Positions 36,701 to 51,797 of a stretch of 64,000 bases of DNA are shown here, piece after piece. The position numbers and the translations under genes are program-made. The notes under the pieces were generated by a model. The model searched no databases and was not told the origin of the DNA. It worked only from the letters and a program-made list of their open reading frames with translations. The stretch is taken from the NCBI GenBank assembly GCA_019722365.1, contig JADFUC010002391.1:1-64000 (forward strand), read 5' to 3'. Each line of letters starts with the position of its first letter. Within the stretch, counting starts at the first letter, position 1. The DNA is from Lithospermum erythrorhizon. Its lineage: Eukaryota > Streptophyta > Magnoliopsida > Boraginales > Boraginaceae.

Positions 36701-36879
36701 TCGAGTTTTCCCCACCAAAATAAATCACTCAAATTTGAGCCTCTAGTCATCGAACACCAACAACCATAACACCTTGCATTTGATGTCCGAGAACACTTGT
36801 TCTTCGTCCCTCCGCTTGTAACACACGGGATACTTCCACCTCATACCCCCCAGAAGCAAGCAACACACCTTTGATTACT
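33784..36879. other. Unassigned DNA of higher GC, probably retrotransposon debris
   Basis: Base composition is less AT-rich than the flanks and many short frames run on both strands without domain resemblance. It directly follows, in the element's own orientation (-), the end of the Copia pol fragment at 36880-38735. It may therefore be the post-pol and LTR part of that element, but I find no LTR pair. A TC/TTTC microsatellite lies near 34795-34815. Confidence 0.35.
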
Positions 36880-38735
36880 ATTTGTCAATAACACATAATC
36901 CTTAAAGAAGCCTTCGGGCGATTCAAGATCCGTCCGGCTTTCAATCGCTTATATGTACTTACATGTTCCAAGGAGAATCTACTCTCTATTCCTCTCAACA
37001 AGTTCCCCTAATCAATATGTTTTTGGGCGCCAAGCAACAGACAGGTTCTTGGATATGCTTTTTCGGCTATTGACGGCAATTCGTTGTTATAATAGAGTGC
37101 GTGCGCGCGCGCGTGTCATAACACTGGCCGGGATATCAGATACTTTAGCATTCTGCTTCTTATCCACATTTAGTTAGTACAAATCGCTACATACAGCCTA
37201 TGTATTCCAAATTTCTCTTCGGGTCAGATGAGAAACGGAGTTTTGTTTCTACTCAATCTCAAGATACAAGTGTTAAGTTCTCCCTGTATGAAACATCCCT
37301 CCGATAAAGATTTTAAAGATCACAATATCTACCAAAACCGCATCAAAGTATCTATTCACATAATTAATTATCCTTCTTTGATTTGATTCGTATGGCTTTC
37401 CTTTTGGGACCGCTTTAAATATGGCATCAGTTTCTTATATCGACTTCCTAACTGTCATCTACATCTTTTATTGGACTTTACATGAGTCAAGGTGTGTCCT
37501 CTCTCGACTTTGGCATTTTAGAAGTCCAAATTTTTCACTAAGTTCTGGCATACTGGACCGAGATATGAAAATGTTGTCCTTCATCCGCTTGACTTGAAAT
37601 CCGTAAAATAATTCAACTCTCACAAACCATGCTCATCTCGAACTCGACTCCATCCTCATTTGATCTAATTGTTGTACCGTGTTGTTCTCAACATCCCACC
37701 AAATATTATGTCATCTATATGATTTTGCTTTTTACCATAAATTTGAAATTCTCATGCTTAATAAAGAGTCTTGCCGGGCCTCCACTCCAGCATATCCCTC
37801 GGGGTCAATAAGCATTTTGTAAGTTTCCTCGTACTCACGCCGCCCGAGGAGCTTGTTTCGAGACCATATAAAGCCAGCCGGTATTACATACAGTGGACAA
37901 CTGTCATCAACAAATCCTTTTGGTCGCTTCTACATATACTTCTTCTTCAACCACACCATTCAAACATCCATTACTTGGTGCAATTTAAACTTCATCAAAC
38001 ATAACATAAGGGTTTCTAACTCGCAAATCGGAGCAAAGTTCTGGGTTTAAGTTCATACACCCGTGTGAGTATCCCCGAGCTAGCCAGCCTCGCTTATTTC
38101 TAGTGTGTAACAACTCCTGTTCATCGATTTGCTCTCAAGATCTACTTTAAGTTCCTACGACATTACGATCCTCGGGTTCGCACTAGTTCCTACACATCAT
38201 TTCTTTGAAACTGTGGAGCAATTCATCGCGGCATAGTATCATCCAAGTTGCTCGCCTTTGAGCTTCATCAACATTCTTGGGTCCTCCTTAGATATGAAAC
38301 AACTTTTCTCCAACAAGCCAACCATTTTTCCCTGAGTCCGCCGTGATTCCTTCCTTCTTGTCAGTAATTACCCTTGATTAATTCCCCCAATAACGTTGTC
38401 CATCGAAATTTTCCGGATTCGACCGGGTCGGGGTCAGATATGCCTAATCGCCGCTACACGTGTCAACAACACCTTTAAGCATCAACATGTTCCTTGTCAT
38501 ACGACTAATTGTTATTGGATGCGGCCAGATCATCGCCTCAGTGTGATGTTCTTCATTCATTTCAACTCCTGAGTCCAGAACCTTCACATTTATAGACTCC
38601 ATGAATTCACTGAAGTCCTTTTGTTAAAACACACGTAGCCCTACTATGTCGCTTTTTCTTTTGCCTTCACAAAATTCACCGTAGAAACCTCTTTGTTTCC
38701 TCATACCAGAAGTTTACATTGGGAGACCTTTTATA
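36880..38735 (-). mobile_element. Degenerate SIRE/Maximus-like Copia pol fragment
   Basis: On the minus strand, spread over all frames, the order of a Copia polyprotein is recognisable. First come the end of integrase (MESINVKVLDSGVEM near 38.6 kb) and the RT start (RNVVGT, then TRNKRGWLARGYS near 38.1 kb). RT core follows, with CLNGVVEEEVYVE near 37.95 kb, SKQAPRA near 37.85 kb and the DDIIFG region near 37.7 kb. Then FEMSMVCELNYF, FQVKRMKDNIFIS, and an RNase H end with TLYYNNEL, HID and SLEHVSTYKRL near 37.0 kb. Dozens of indels and stops show a long-dead copy. The 5' LTR, gag and most of integrase are missing at the 38.7-kb end. The SIRE/Maximus assignment is from the RT and post-DDIIFG motifs. 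Confidence 0.8.
37098..37116. repeat. Short alternating GC/GT run
   Basis: gtgcgtgcgcgcgcgcgtg is an alternating purine-pyrimidine run inside the dead Copia fragment. It stands out in AT-rich DNA, but its length is modest. Confidence 0.6.
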
Positions 38736-40127
<1,392 letters not shown>

Positions 40128-40387
40128 TGTTTTTGTGTCCAGATAACAATTGAGAAACCCAATTTTTTTTTGCCCAAAAACAGCAAGAAAATTGAGAGGA
40201 AAATATCTGAGAAGAATAATCAACAATGGTTCAAACAGAAAAGTCTTAAGAAAAATGATATCTTCTCTTCTTGGGCATATATTGTCAACCACTCATCGAG
40301 TGGAGTGGGTGTCTGAAGAATTTGTTGTTTATATATTTCTACAATTTACACGTTTTGTTTGATTTCCCATTTCTTTGAAATTGTTGA

Positions 40388-42813
40388 TCAAATATCAGTG
40401 TCGCCTTCAGTAGAGGTCAAAGGAAAACAAGTATCTTCGCCACCAGTATTCCATAAGAAATTAGCATAATTAGCTGCATAGAAAGAGTTACTAGGTTCAG
40501 CAGCGATGGCTTCTTGATACGTCTCTTCTGCTGCCCAGAGATCGTTCCTCACTTTCCAGAGGAAGCTCGCGTATTTGTTTAAAGCCTCTGCATCCTTCGG
40601 CTCCACTACCACCGCCTTCTTGAAGTAGTCCTCGGCTCTGTTTAACATCCCAAATAACAAGTTAAAACCAATACAAATCAAGTCAAAAGAAAATGATGTT
40701 TCTCTATCTATCACAATAGTTTTCAAACGCTTCGACTAGTATTACACGCAAGGGAGGGGGCAGCCTTCAAGATCCCCCGAAATCAATTTTTCGAACTTAA
40801 ATTCATTCATCATTATCGTTTAGTTCCTCCAAATGTTTCTCCATCGTCTAGTAATGCATATGAGTCCAGTCCCTATAGTAATAAATTTTGGCTCCACCAC
40901 TAACTACTATCCTTGAGAAGGCCAAAACTCATGAAAGTGACCAGAAATTGTTGAGATATTGCTACTACCAAAACATGATTTTAATTGGCTGTGAGCATTG
41001 TTACAATTAGAAGTATGAAACCAGTAGTCCACCACATATAGGTCTATCAACATACAATCCCATCTCAAATCACTAAGAAAAAGGACCTTCTTAAAGCGGC
41101 AAATTATCACAATCATGCAATAATAAGAGCAACAAATATGTGACCTCTACGAAAAGGAACCGAAAACAATGGTATCTTCCAATTAAATCACATACTACTC
41201 TAACACTGTTGATAAACAACTAAGCTAAATCAAACTGTAAACAAAATCAATAATGGAGAATTAACATCTTTATAACTTCAGAAAATGAAACTGATAGTAA
41301 TAAAAAGATTGTACCTGTCATAATCTTGAGCTACCAAGTAAAGAAACTGAGCATAATTGGCAAGTAAGAGAGGGTTTTCAGGTTCTTGAGCCAACCCTGT
41401 TTGATATAGCAACTCTGTTCTGAAATAATCTTCATAATCATCTGCCTCAATCTTTACATTAACTGGCGAAACAAAACTTTGCAAGGTCTCATGATCCAAC
41501 GCCTCATTTCTCGTTGAAGCCTGCATCCCTGAGGCCTCAACTACAACTTTGTTCCACAATTCCAACTCTTCTTCCCAAGATTTCTGTCCAGATACTGACG
41601 GCTCTTCACTAGTCCTCGCCAGATTGCTCCCTGACGAGACCCCATCAGGCAGTTCTGTTTGATGATAGCCAAATGAAATCGACCCATCAAATCTTCCATC
41701 ACCATCAGTTCCACCAGCCACTGGTTTATAATTACCTCCACCACCACTGCCTCCGCCAATTGAAGTAGTCTTTCCAGTGGAGAAAGACACCAAATAGGAC
41801 TTAATAGCCGATGCATCAAACTTGTCCTGCTTACCGAAACTATGATCCTCCACCATGGATATAGACTCCATGGTGGAGGCATAAGCTTGTGGTGGTGGAA
41901 CTGCAGCAATAGCAGCACTATTCGCCATCGAGTGGACACTATAATTAGCTAATAGTATCATCACATACACCATCAAAGATGGTGTGCACGAAAATACTTG
42001 CTGGAATAACCATACAAAAGATGCCTGCATCTCGGACTGAACTCTAGATACAATCCCTTGTAAATCTTCATAAAACAAAACCTCCCTCATTTGTAAAGTG
42101 AAACATTGAAGCTCACGGATTATAAACACCATCGACGAAAATGCCTTTTTCACAGAACAATAAGCTGATTCTCCAGCTACCATCAAGCCCCCTGACCACT
42201 GTTTCTTTTTCTTTATCATCCTTAGTGAAACAGGAAGTTCGACACTATTAGCTCTCATCTCAATACTAGCTGGAATAATTTCCACCCTTTCATGCCAATC
42301 AGGAGGTTCCAAAAGATCAAAATGCATCCGATTTTCCAAGATTTTCATTTCTTCATTCACACTAGCTCCTATACCATTTTGATTATGCAATTCCATACTT
42401 TTTGGAACCAATTCTTCCTCGGAATCGAACACAGAACTCTCACCATCTTCCTCATCAGAAACCTGGAACTTCATAGCCAATTCTTGAAGTTCCTTCGAAA
42501 ATTCCTCATCAGAAAATGACTCCAAACTAGCACTAATAGCTCGTCGAATTAATGGGGTTCTAGTCTTTGTGTATTGGTCACAAGATTGAGTCCTGAATAG
42601 CTTAGAAGGCTGAGCTCCAAAAAATGGTGAACAATGAACATAGCGGCAACCTAAAGCTCCATCAATGGAGCTAAAACTACGCCGCCTCGAAGAAGGGGAA
42701 GAATTTACTGAAGCTAAAGCTTTAGACGAAGATGGTGAATGTGCTACAACATGTTGTGTCCATTGAAAAGACCCCATTGAAACCTTAATTCCTCCCATAT
42801 ATTCTGAAACCAA
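40388..42813 (-). CDS. Tetratricopeptide-repeat (TPR) protein of the plant TPR-like superfamily
   Basis: Two exons, 41315-42813 and 40388-40637, joined by gtac..cag in phase, giving 582 residues. The C-terminal 130 residues hold TPR-like helices (TELLYQTGLAQEPENPLLLA, NYAQFLYLVAQDYDRAEDYF, EPKDAEALNKYASFLWKV, AAEETYQEAIAAEPSNSFYA) and end TEGDTDI. The first 60 residues are Ser/Arg-rich and could be a chloroplast targeting sequence. A hydrophobic segment at roughly 265-295 (around FSCTPSLMVYVMILLANYSV) may be a membrane helix. A Gly-rich linker (GGGSGGGG) precedes the TPR part. TPRs mediate protein contacts; the partner of this family is not known to me. There are no lesions, and the start is the first Met of the long frame, before a Ser-rich conserved-looking N terminus. 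Confidence 0.85.
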
Positions 42814-45800
42814 TCAAACTAAACACCCAAAAAAAGACTACAACAAAAAGAACCAGACCAATGCTTGGATGCAAAAGGCTGGAGTCTTTCCAAAATTACT
42901 GAAGCATATGTATCAAAAAGTAGTATTCAACTTTACTTGATTTTAACTCAATTGACTTCAATCTGCAAAACAATTAATAAACCAACCAAATTAAGTACAC
43001 CAAAGTTTCAATATACCCCAAAAATAAGTAAGTAACAAAATCAAACTCAAGATCCAAGAAATGTGAAAACCAAAACAAAAAACAATGTGCTACAAATGAT
43101 TACACCAACTAGTATATCTTTCCTTTTTCCATCCTTTATAGTCGGATCAAATGACACCACAAATCAATACAAATATACAAATAACATCAATATGTACAAG
43201 ATAATTGAGAAACATGTCATGTAATGAAGCAACAAACTGACGTAAAATATTAGACCAACGAGATGATGATAATAATATATATGAAAAATAATGGAAGTAC
43301 GTATAGTGTACTCTCTCACTGATCAAGAATGATATGAAGACTAATGAAGGCCTTACATATATATAAACATGTAGATACAGAGACATGCACACATGGAAAT
43401 TGGAAATTAATTAAATTTTCATTATTTTAATTATGTGATATAATGATAAGTAAACAAAAAAATCTGAGAGCACAGGTGGTCCAAATTAAACGTGTAACTT
43501 ATGAAGAATACGAGAAGAATCTAAGTGTGTACGAACGGTCGAAAGATAGGTGGGACATTACAAGGGAGGGACAGATGGGGTCACGGGTCGGTGAGGACCC
43601 AAGTTTAGCTGAAAAACAATGCTCATTAAGTTTTTGCTTATTGAATTGCTCATTAATAATCAAAATATAAATTATATCATTTTTCGATATATATTTTCTT
43701 TTCTTTCTGTGACATTTGACATGCATAATTTTTCAATAAAAAAATCATTAATGCCAATTATATAAAGATATTTTTTAATTTTTGGCAATAATGTACTCAA
43801 CTGTTTATCTAATTTCTCGCACATTTTAATTTTCGCTGTCAATAAAATAATTTTTGTGATACTTTTTTCTTTTAATTTTTTCACTAGACATCTTGTGAAT
43901 TGCGACATTTCTAGTAATGTGTACCATTTTTATATTGGAATTTTCAGACATATTTAATATTAACGAACATCAAATGAATCAGATTATTAATTTAACTGCA
44001 ACTGCTCGAAAAGTTGAAAAGGTATATGGGGAAAATACTTGCATTTTCTATAAAAAAAAATGTTGTTTTTTCAGGAAAAATATTAGAGGATAGTGGATAC
44101 GTTGTAAATAACTAAATAAGGTACATTTCTGGGATTGGATCACTCGATATATGCCTCCGTTTAAAAAGATTATTACTGATTGATAGCTTGAATTTAATCA
44201 GATATATTTTTGTCTGCTTATAATATTTACACAAAAGCTAAACCATTATAAAGCTTGAAATGCTATAAACTTTTTAAGGATTTTTTTTTACAAAAATGAA
44301 ATTTTCTTCAAATATAGTATTACAATAAGTTTAACTTTAAGAAACCAATGTAAACCCGAATAAAGTATGTTTGAGAATTTCATTGTAAATGAGGATGGTT
44401 TTGCATCTAACTGAAAAATTGGTATCTAAAATAAATAAAAGAAAATATAAATATACTTCTAAATATTGTTTGCAGATATAAACTGATACTAATTGGAGTA
44501 ATTGGCAAGACTGACGGTGAAGTGGTGAACATGATCATTATGTCATTTATTTAAACAATTGATACCAAAATGAAATGGTCTATACTGTTCGTCTCTATCG
44601 AGCATGTGAAAAGCTTTTCATAAATGACTTTTATGATGTTCAAATGAAATGGATAAAGAATACTCGTATATATATGCTTTTAATTTAGGTCCCTTAAATT
44701 TATCAATATTAATTATTGCATCTTTCACATATTGTCATACTCTCTATTGGGACGTTATATGCCATTAATATAAAATGGTCTAATACATAAACTTAGGTTC
44801 TCATTCTGCATCTTTTTTCTTTTCATCAAATTTGGAATAATAATGGTTCTTTATATAAATATTAGAAAGATAACATCCAATTACATGGCATCAAAAAAGG
44901 TAAACTAATCTTAGATTCTTAGCTGCCTAATTTAGTGCAAATTAATTTGCATTTCGTTACAATCAGTTTGTCGTATTAGATCAGTAATTCGCAAAATTAA
45001 TGGAGTACTAGTATTGTCATTTATGTTGAAGTATGTACTTTGATGGTGTCATGTATAGCCTTTATTCATTTTGTATAAAACTAAATGACGAGAAAATTAT
45101 AATAATTGTCATATTGTGAATATAAAGAAAATTAAATACTTAGTATTAGCTAGCTAAGAAACCAACGGGCCAAAATGCAAGCTCGGAAATGTTTATGATT
45201 CTAGTGAGACATGTGACAACTTGCAGCAACCAATTTCTATCAAGATAAATATGTGTTCTTGTTCTTGGTCTTCCCGTTGATTGTGACCTCTTTTATGTGT
45301 TCTATCGTTAAAAAACGACTTCCTAATTGACAACGGTGAGTATATATACATACTTTGAGTTAGGATCTCATTAACTAAGTAGAATGATTGTCTATAAATT
45401 AATTATATACTATCAATCTATCATATCATCTTTGAATAATGAACATGATGAAAATGTTTTCTAGCACGTTTGATTTATAACTTCCCAAAATATAATGAAA
45501 ATTATACAGCTGATCTGCGTGCACTCATAAATTAGCAACGATGCCTCTCTCCTTGTGACATAACTCAATTTATAAAAAACGGTAGTACTAAATGCCGACA
45601 TTCTAAACTTCTTTACGCGAGATGGCTCGAAATTAATGAACCCATTTAATCTCATATCAAGTTTGCTGAAGTTTCCTCATTCCCTAATTTCATGAATCTT
45701 ACCATTTAAATCCTCGGCAACCGCTAACGAACGATTTCATACCTTTTTTATAAATTAGCAACGATGATTCCAAATTTCCAATGGGCTCCAATGCAATTGC

Positions 45801-47576
45801 TTGTCCACAGGGTCAATTCAGTTAATTAATTAATCGAGGCCATCGTTTTGAACGAATTTGTTAGCAACATTGCAAGAGATTATGAAATCACGCCGATAAT
45901 ATAGTCAGTGATCGGGACTGTCAAGATAACTGCCTAAATGCAAGAAGATGCTTCACATCTCCTAAATGGCGCCCCTGCTCAGCCTCTCACAAGAAGCGAA
46001 AAGTTTGCTAGACAAGTTTTTCCTCACTGGGTCAGTTTCTTCACGCATTGCCTTTCCTTTGGCTTTACGATTTGATTATTGAATCACGAATTTAATCGCT
46101 TGACATGTATTAAAAAAAATTTAAAAAAAAAAAAAAGGACGTGACTGGCTCCGCCAACACACCCCACCCCCCATCCCCACACTGTTTATATTTCATATTT
46201 TCACTGGATGCACTGGCATAATTAAAGCATTCATGCCACTTATCCTACAATTTTCTTAAAATTCACTCTTAATCGTTATTTTTATTTTTTCGATTTATTT
46301 TCATGACAGCTTTCTTGTGAGCTCTTCCCTATTATTCATACCTAAAATCAAAAATTAAACATTTTAAATATGTCAATAAAAAATTAAGATAAAATTAAAT
46401 TTAAAAAATAAAATAATATAATAAATACACGTTGAATCTAAATATCTTTTAATTTATATTCAGACATTTAATTTAAAATATTTATTTATTTATATTTATA
46501 TTTTTTATATAATTGAAAAATAGTAAAACGGCTTGAAAAATAACCGCAAAATGTAGAGAAAGATAAATTCTGTGTCAATGCTGAATAATAATTTTGGCGA
46601 GGCCAACCTATTTTTATAAGCTAATTTGAGCTCCAATTTTGTCATTTTTACACTTCAATCCCTAAAAATAGCTTTTAGGGAGTTGATGTGAGTGCACTTA
46701 GATCATTATAATAAATCAGTTTGAATTAGATCATTAACCATTAATTTCAATAGTTACTACTCATCCGCTTTTTTTAGTTATAGTTTTTCAGTTATTTCAC
46801 GCCGCTTAAGAAACAATGATATTTTACATATATATCCCTAATTAATTAATAAATCAATAATTAAATTCATAAATTGATATAATACTTCATCCCTAATTAC
46901 TAGGAGCTTTTATTCATGTAGTCATAATGGAAGACCAAATAAATGAATTTACCTACAAATATGAAAGACCAAATAAATTTTTGATGGAGGATTCTTGAAG
47001 CCGTGTTAATCATCTCATTATCACGTACTCCATACCTTTCATTCTCATTGTATAAGAAAATGGAAAACCAAATAAATATCAAGTTTACCTCCAAAGAAAG
47101 TTCACTTTGAAATATGACAATAAGATTGGAATTTTGAAGAGACTTCATTTTTCTCCATATGAGAGTGATAGGCCGACTGCATTACTGATGAGAAATAAAG
47201 TACATATATTGCTTTGTGAAACTGAGTTGTGGATCTGGAGTATTAGCCTTTCACATTTAATTCGTAACATAGGAAATGAAAAAAATATTTAAAGACTTTG
47301 AATATTCACAAGATGATGAGAGTTAATTAAAAAGAAAAAGACTTTGTATATTTAAAAATATTTTGATAAGAGTTAATTTCTTGTATTTTAAGATGATAAT
47401 AATATCATTTTGAATACATTAAGTAGGAGCTTAAGAGTAAAAATCCATCAAATATTCTCTTGTAAAACGACAATTTAAAAAAATAAAAAGTCTAAAGTTA
47501 GCCAAAAACGAAGCGAGTATTAAATATATTCATGACAAATCAAATAACATTTCAAACATTCACGTTAATTCGCCTT
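42814..47576. other. AT-rich spacer without recognisable genes
   Basis: The first few hundred bases are the TPR gene's upstream region. The remainder shows only short AT-rich frames. An A-rich run lies near 46110-46137. No repeat family or RNA gene is identified. Confidence 0.5.
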
Positions 47577-48108
47577 AATTACCCTTGTTTAGATTTATAT
47601 ATTTTGAAAATATTTTTTAATATCATAAAAGAGTAGACAGGCTTTATATTATTTGTTGCCATAAAAAATTACATGGCCACAAATACCATAATACGGATGG
47701 GCTTCGATTTTGTTATAATCTATCTCAAGTAACTATTACAATAATCAACTCCTCCGATTTATACTAATGATTCTCGGTGAACACTCTTTAACGATCAAGT
47801 AGCATTACATTCTCGCAAAGATTAATTTGTGTCTCAAGATTTACTATGTATAACCAATTACCCTTGTTTAGATTTATATATTTTGAAAATATTTTTTAAT
47901 ATCATAAAAGAGAGATTAGGTCGCATATTGTTTGCCGCCATAAAAATTACATGGGCCACAAATACCACAATAATGGGACGGGCTTCGATCTTGTTATAAT
48001 CTACTCCCCAAGTAACTATTACAATAATCAACTCCTCTGATGATGCTAATGATTCTTGCAACACTCTTGTTAACGACGGGCATTGCTTACTCGTTAAAGA
48101 TTTCGTGA
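47577..48108. repeat. Tandem duplication of a 255-bp segment, offset 279 bp
   Basis: 47577-47830 and 47856-48108 share long blocks, for example attttgaaaatattttttaa, tattacaataatcaactcct and gggcttcgat. They differ by scattered substitutions and small indels. The second copy runs into RNase H-like coding remains; the first stops short of them. Confidence 0.75.
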
Positions 48109-48235
48109 TTTTGCGTTCAAGCATGCGCATTGTGAAGGGAACCAACGGGTAGACGCTCTTGCCAACTTGGGATGCACTATGATTAGAGACTTTTGTTTGT
48201 TTTATAGGCCACCTCCGAGGTTCTTGTTTTTGTAG
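48000..48235 (+). pseudogene. Remnant of a plant RNase H-like (reverse transcriptase-like, RVT_3) domain
   Basis: The + strand retains the C-terminal part of an RNase H fold: SSDDANDSCNTLVND, then in another frame HAHCEGNQRVDALANLGC followed by RDFCLFYRPPPRFLFL and a stop. The HxxREGNxxADxLANLG block followed by PP is typical of RNase H domains of non-LTR retrotransposons and their domesticated plant relatives. Frame changes and the short length mean it is a fragment. Confidence 0.55.
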
Positions 48236-51200
48236 ACTTTGATCGTGATGGAATTGAATCCACTCACTTTTGTAATCCCCAATATTAATTCTATTTAAAA
48301 CTCTATTATATATATATACAAAAGTTTGTATTGTGATTTAGCTTTACAATATGTGATCCAGCTTCCAGGAGTATACATTAATAACATTATTATGTTTGAT
48401 TGTCCAGTGAAGCTCATTGATCCACTCATGACTTCATGAGTAATGGTAAGGTGGAAACAAGTTAGCTAAACTTGAATTGATTGATATAAATAAGATGAAC
48501 CAACTCATTAAAAATGAAAACATAAAAGTAGCAATAATTATAAGCATTAATTTTTTGATACTTAACGATGATATTTTTTAAAATATGCTAATATTACAAT
48601 CCCATGGTAGATACACATAAATAAATTTGAGACTATGCGCTTGTAGTAATAATTATAAACTATTATAAATGTTAAAAATACTTTTACTAAAATTTAAACT
48701 CGTAACCTTTGGACATTATAAGAAGTTATAAATACGTCTTTACCGAATTTAAACCTGCAGCTTTGGCCTGAGTGACTAATTTAAACCTGTAACTTTCTAT
48801 GACATATTCAAAAAGTCATGTGCAATTATAAGCACTAATTGAGGTAGAAGAGTTCGTCCAGTTTCAATTGTTGGCACTAAGAAAGTAGCCAACACAATTA
48901 CACAAAGAAGCATTATTAGATGTGGGAGTTTCACACTTTCACATGGTCTAAGACTTGTTCAATTGGACAATGACATGCAGACACCAATGCCACGCCAATC
49001 TCCTTATCTTCTCATCTAATCTTCTACTTTCTCTCCTAGCCCAGCATACCAAATCTAATTAAAACCATTGATATATTAAAATCATCCAATTATATCTTCC
49101 ATACCTATTCTTTCGCTTTCCTAATTGTTCGAATAAATAGACCATTACTTTTTGCAATTAAAGATTTGATATGGTTCACGAGTGGAGTTGAAATTGAAGG
49201 TCCAGAGTTATTTATCATTTTATCTTATATCGTTTGATAAAAAAAATGTATAAATACAATGGACATGGAATTGAGAAATCAACAAGTCGGTTTGTTTAAT
49301 TTGATTGTAGAATAATATTACAAGATTAGACACTACTTATAAGTCGGTTAAAGTTTGAATGTTGAAGAAACTAACTAAAATTAATAAATTTTATTGATGG
49401 AACATAAAATTTAAAATCAATTTGTCAAAATATTTTACTCCGTACTTGATAACATCATCGAATTGACCTAGTGATAAATTCTTCTAGCCGAGACATAAAA
49501 TCCTAGATTCTATTCTCATAGAGTAAGGCGGTGATTTTTTGTAATGTCAAAATGTTTCATTTGATCTGAAATGGAGGTGAGTACTACTGGTATTAAGCAA
49601 TGCAAATGAAAATATCTTAGTTAGTTCCAAAGTCCATTTCTACAATTGCAATAGCCAATATGTATGGTGATCACTTTCGACATAGGCAATTGGGCACATA
49701 GCAATCGTTGAAAGAGGACCATGTCTCAATGTCCATCGCACCATTTGCTGCGATTCTACGCACCAAAGTCCATTAAGGTCCATACAATCTCTTAGTTCCA
49801 AATGCAAGCTGTGTAGTAGTAGTACCCATGCATGTAAATCTCCTCTCATTTTGTAACTAAGTACACTCGTGCTTCCTCTCACCTTCCCATATGTAAATCT
49901 CCTCTCCTACTCATCACTCCTCCCACCTTCCCATAATCCCAGGATTCTTTCCTCGTTTTGTGAACTTTAGAAGGTTAAAACTGTCAAAAGCTAATTAAGG
50001 GTGCTTATGAACACTGGACTAATTAATTAAAATATTTAATTAAGGGTGCTTTGTATTGTTGTACCTCTATTTCAATTTATTTAGGACACTGGACTAATTA
50101 ATTAAAATATTTAATTTAGACTGCAAATTAATCCTATACAAATAAACTTTTTAATTTTTCGAATTTTTTCATATAAGTTTATGGTGGGGTATCTAAATGT
50201 ATGGTTGTTTCGATGAAAATACTGTTTTGATTCAAGATATGAATGAAATATTTTGTATGGTTGTTCCGAAATCGAATCAGATCGAGGTCGAACATGTTCA
50301 ATTCTTAAATCCAACCAAATCGGAACCAATTGAATCAAAACAAATTTCAATTCATGATAACGATTTGTAACCATTATATTTACAACCGAATAATCATGAT
50401 TGCCGGGTTTAATGAACCGGATAACAAATCCTTGTATTTGGATGAAAAAGTAAAATTGACCAAGAAATGTTGGATCCGATCAACCCTCAACAACCCAAAG
50501 ATCCAAAACATTGGGTTGATTGGTTGAAGAATTGTTGGTTCGAGTCCATATTTAATTTTCTTAACCCTAGATTTATTGGGTTGGATTTAAGTCCCAAATT
50601 GAATACACACCACTAATCCGAGACACTCGAGTCCTTCTAAAACCACACCAAAACAACGCCAAGCAGCCTAAGAAAACGATTATTTTGGCTCCTAAAACGA
50701 AACTTCCTCGTAAATACTATACTTACAACAATGTGTGAAAATAAGAATTTCAAGCAATTTAATTTATTGTTTGGGAAAGTGCTTATATGCCATAATAATT
50801 GTTTTTCTAATCCAAAAACAACAATTTATTTAAGCCAATTTTTTTAAATCAACTTTGATCATCAATTATTAATTATTCATTAGCTTTAAAAATATAAAAT
50901 TTATATAATTGATCTTAAGATTTTAAAATACTTTCCTAATATTAATTTTTAATTTTTTAATAATATAATTAAAGAAAGAATTAAAAAGATTAAACATTTA
51001 TCTCGAGCATGCCAAAAAGCTCAATTGCTTTTGGATCGAAAAGAAGATATTGCCTATTTGATAGAAGGCGGGAAGTGAATTAAGCGGGTTGTTGATTCCC
51101 GCCAAAAAACGAAAACGAATATTGTATTTCTCACACTAACCTACCCAAAAAAGTCAACGGCTCCGGACTCGAATTCTAAAACAAGTTAGTCCATCGATTT

Positions 51201-51797
51201 TCAAATTTATTCTATACTCCTTTGTTTAAAAAGATTGTCTAATTTTGAATTTCTATTGTTTGACTTTTTAAAAATAAACTCAAGTAGTTCTATAATTTAT
51301 ACTCCCTATATGTGTTGCATGATACTCAGATTCGTGATACTACTTAAAATATACTTAAACGATTATATTTTTAATTTGATTGTACTATTAAGCATGATAA
51401 CTTTTATTTAAATAAGAGTTATGTATCACCAGATTACGGCTATTAACTTTGACATTAAAAATCGAACTGGACAATGTTTTGGGATATAAGGAGTATTTAT
51501 TTTAATAGTTTGTGCTGATTTTGGCATGTATTTATAGTAATTGTTGATGATAGTTATGTTGATTAATTGGTTGAAGTATTATTCAGATCTACATGGAAGT
51601 AATTTAGCTATACTCAACAATGTGTTTTGCTATCGAGCTTCAATTTTTAAAATTGGTTGATGATAGTAATTGTTGATGATAGTTAAAAGGATTTTGACAT
51701 GCATTAATATTTATGTTGATTAATTGGCTAATTGTTGATGATAGTAATTGTTGATGATAGTTATGTATTAATAGTTATGTTGATAGTAATAGTTATG
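48236..51797. other. AT-rich spacer with small repeats
   Basis: No gene is supportable; the 80-residue minus frame at 49640-49882 has no recognisable motif. 50011-50042 and 50086-50117 repeat acactggactaattaattaa plus an A/T-rich tail. 51217-51497 is bounded by tactccttt and its inverted partner aaggagta and may be an old MITE. Confidence 0.45.
51540..51797. repeat. Degenerate repeats built on ttgttgatgatagt
   Basis: The unit ttgttgatgatagt, often followed by atgttgattaattgg, recurs at least five times up to the point where the Copia fragment begins. It is an imperfect minisatellite at the breakpoint of the inserted fragment. Confidence 0.65.

Noticed and set aside
43443..43670. 75-residue + frame starting MISKQKNLRAQVVQ
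   Set aside because: No family resemblance and no promoter or splice context in very AT-rich DNA.
49640..49882. 80-residue minus-strand frame
   Set aside because: Protein-like composition but no motif, no splice context and no leader; not enough to call a gene.
51217..51497. Possible MITE bounded by tactccttt and aaggagta
   Set aside because: Inverted ends are short and imperfect and no second copy is visible in the window, so it is only mentioned in the spacer note.
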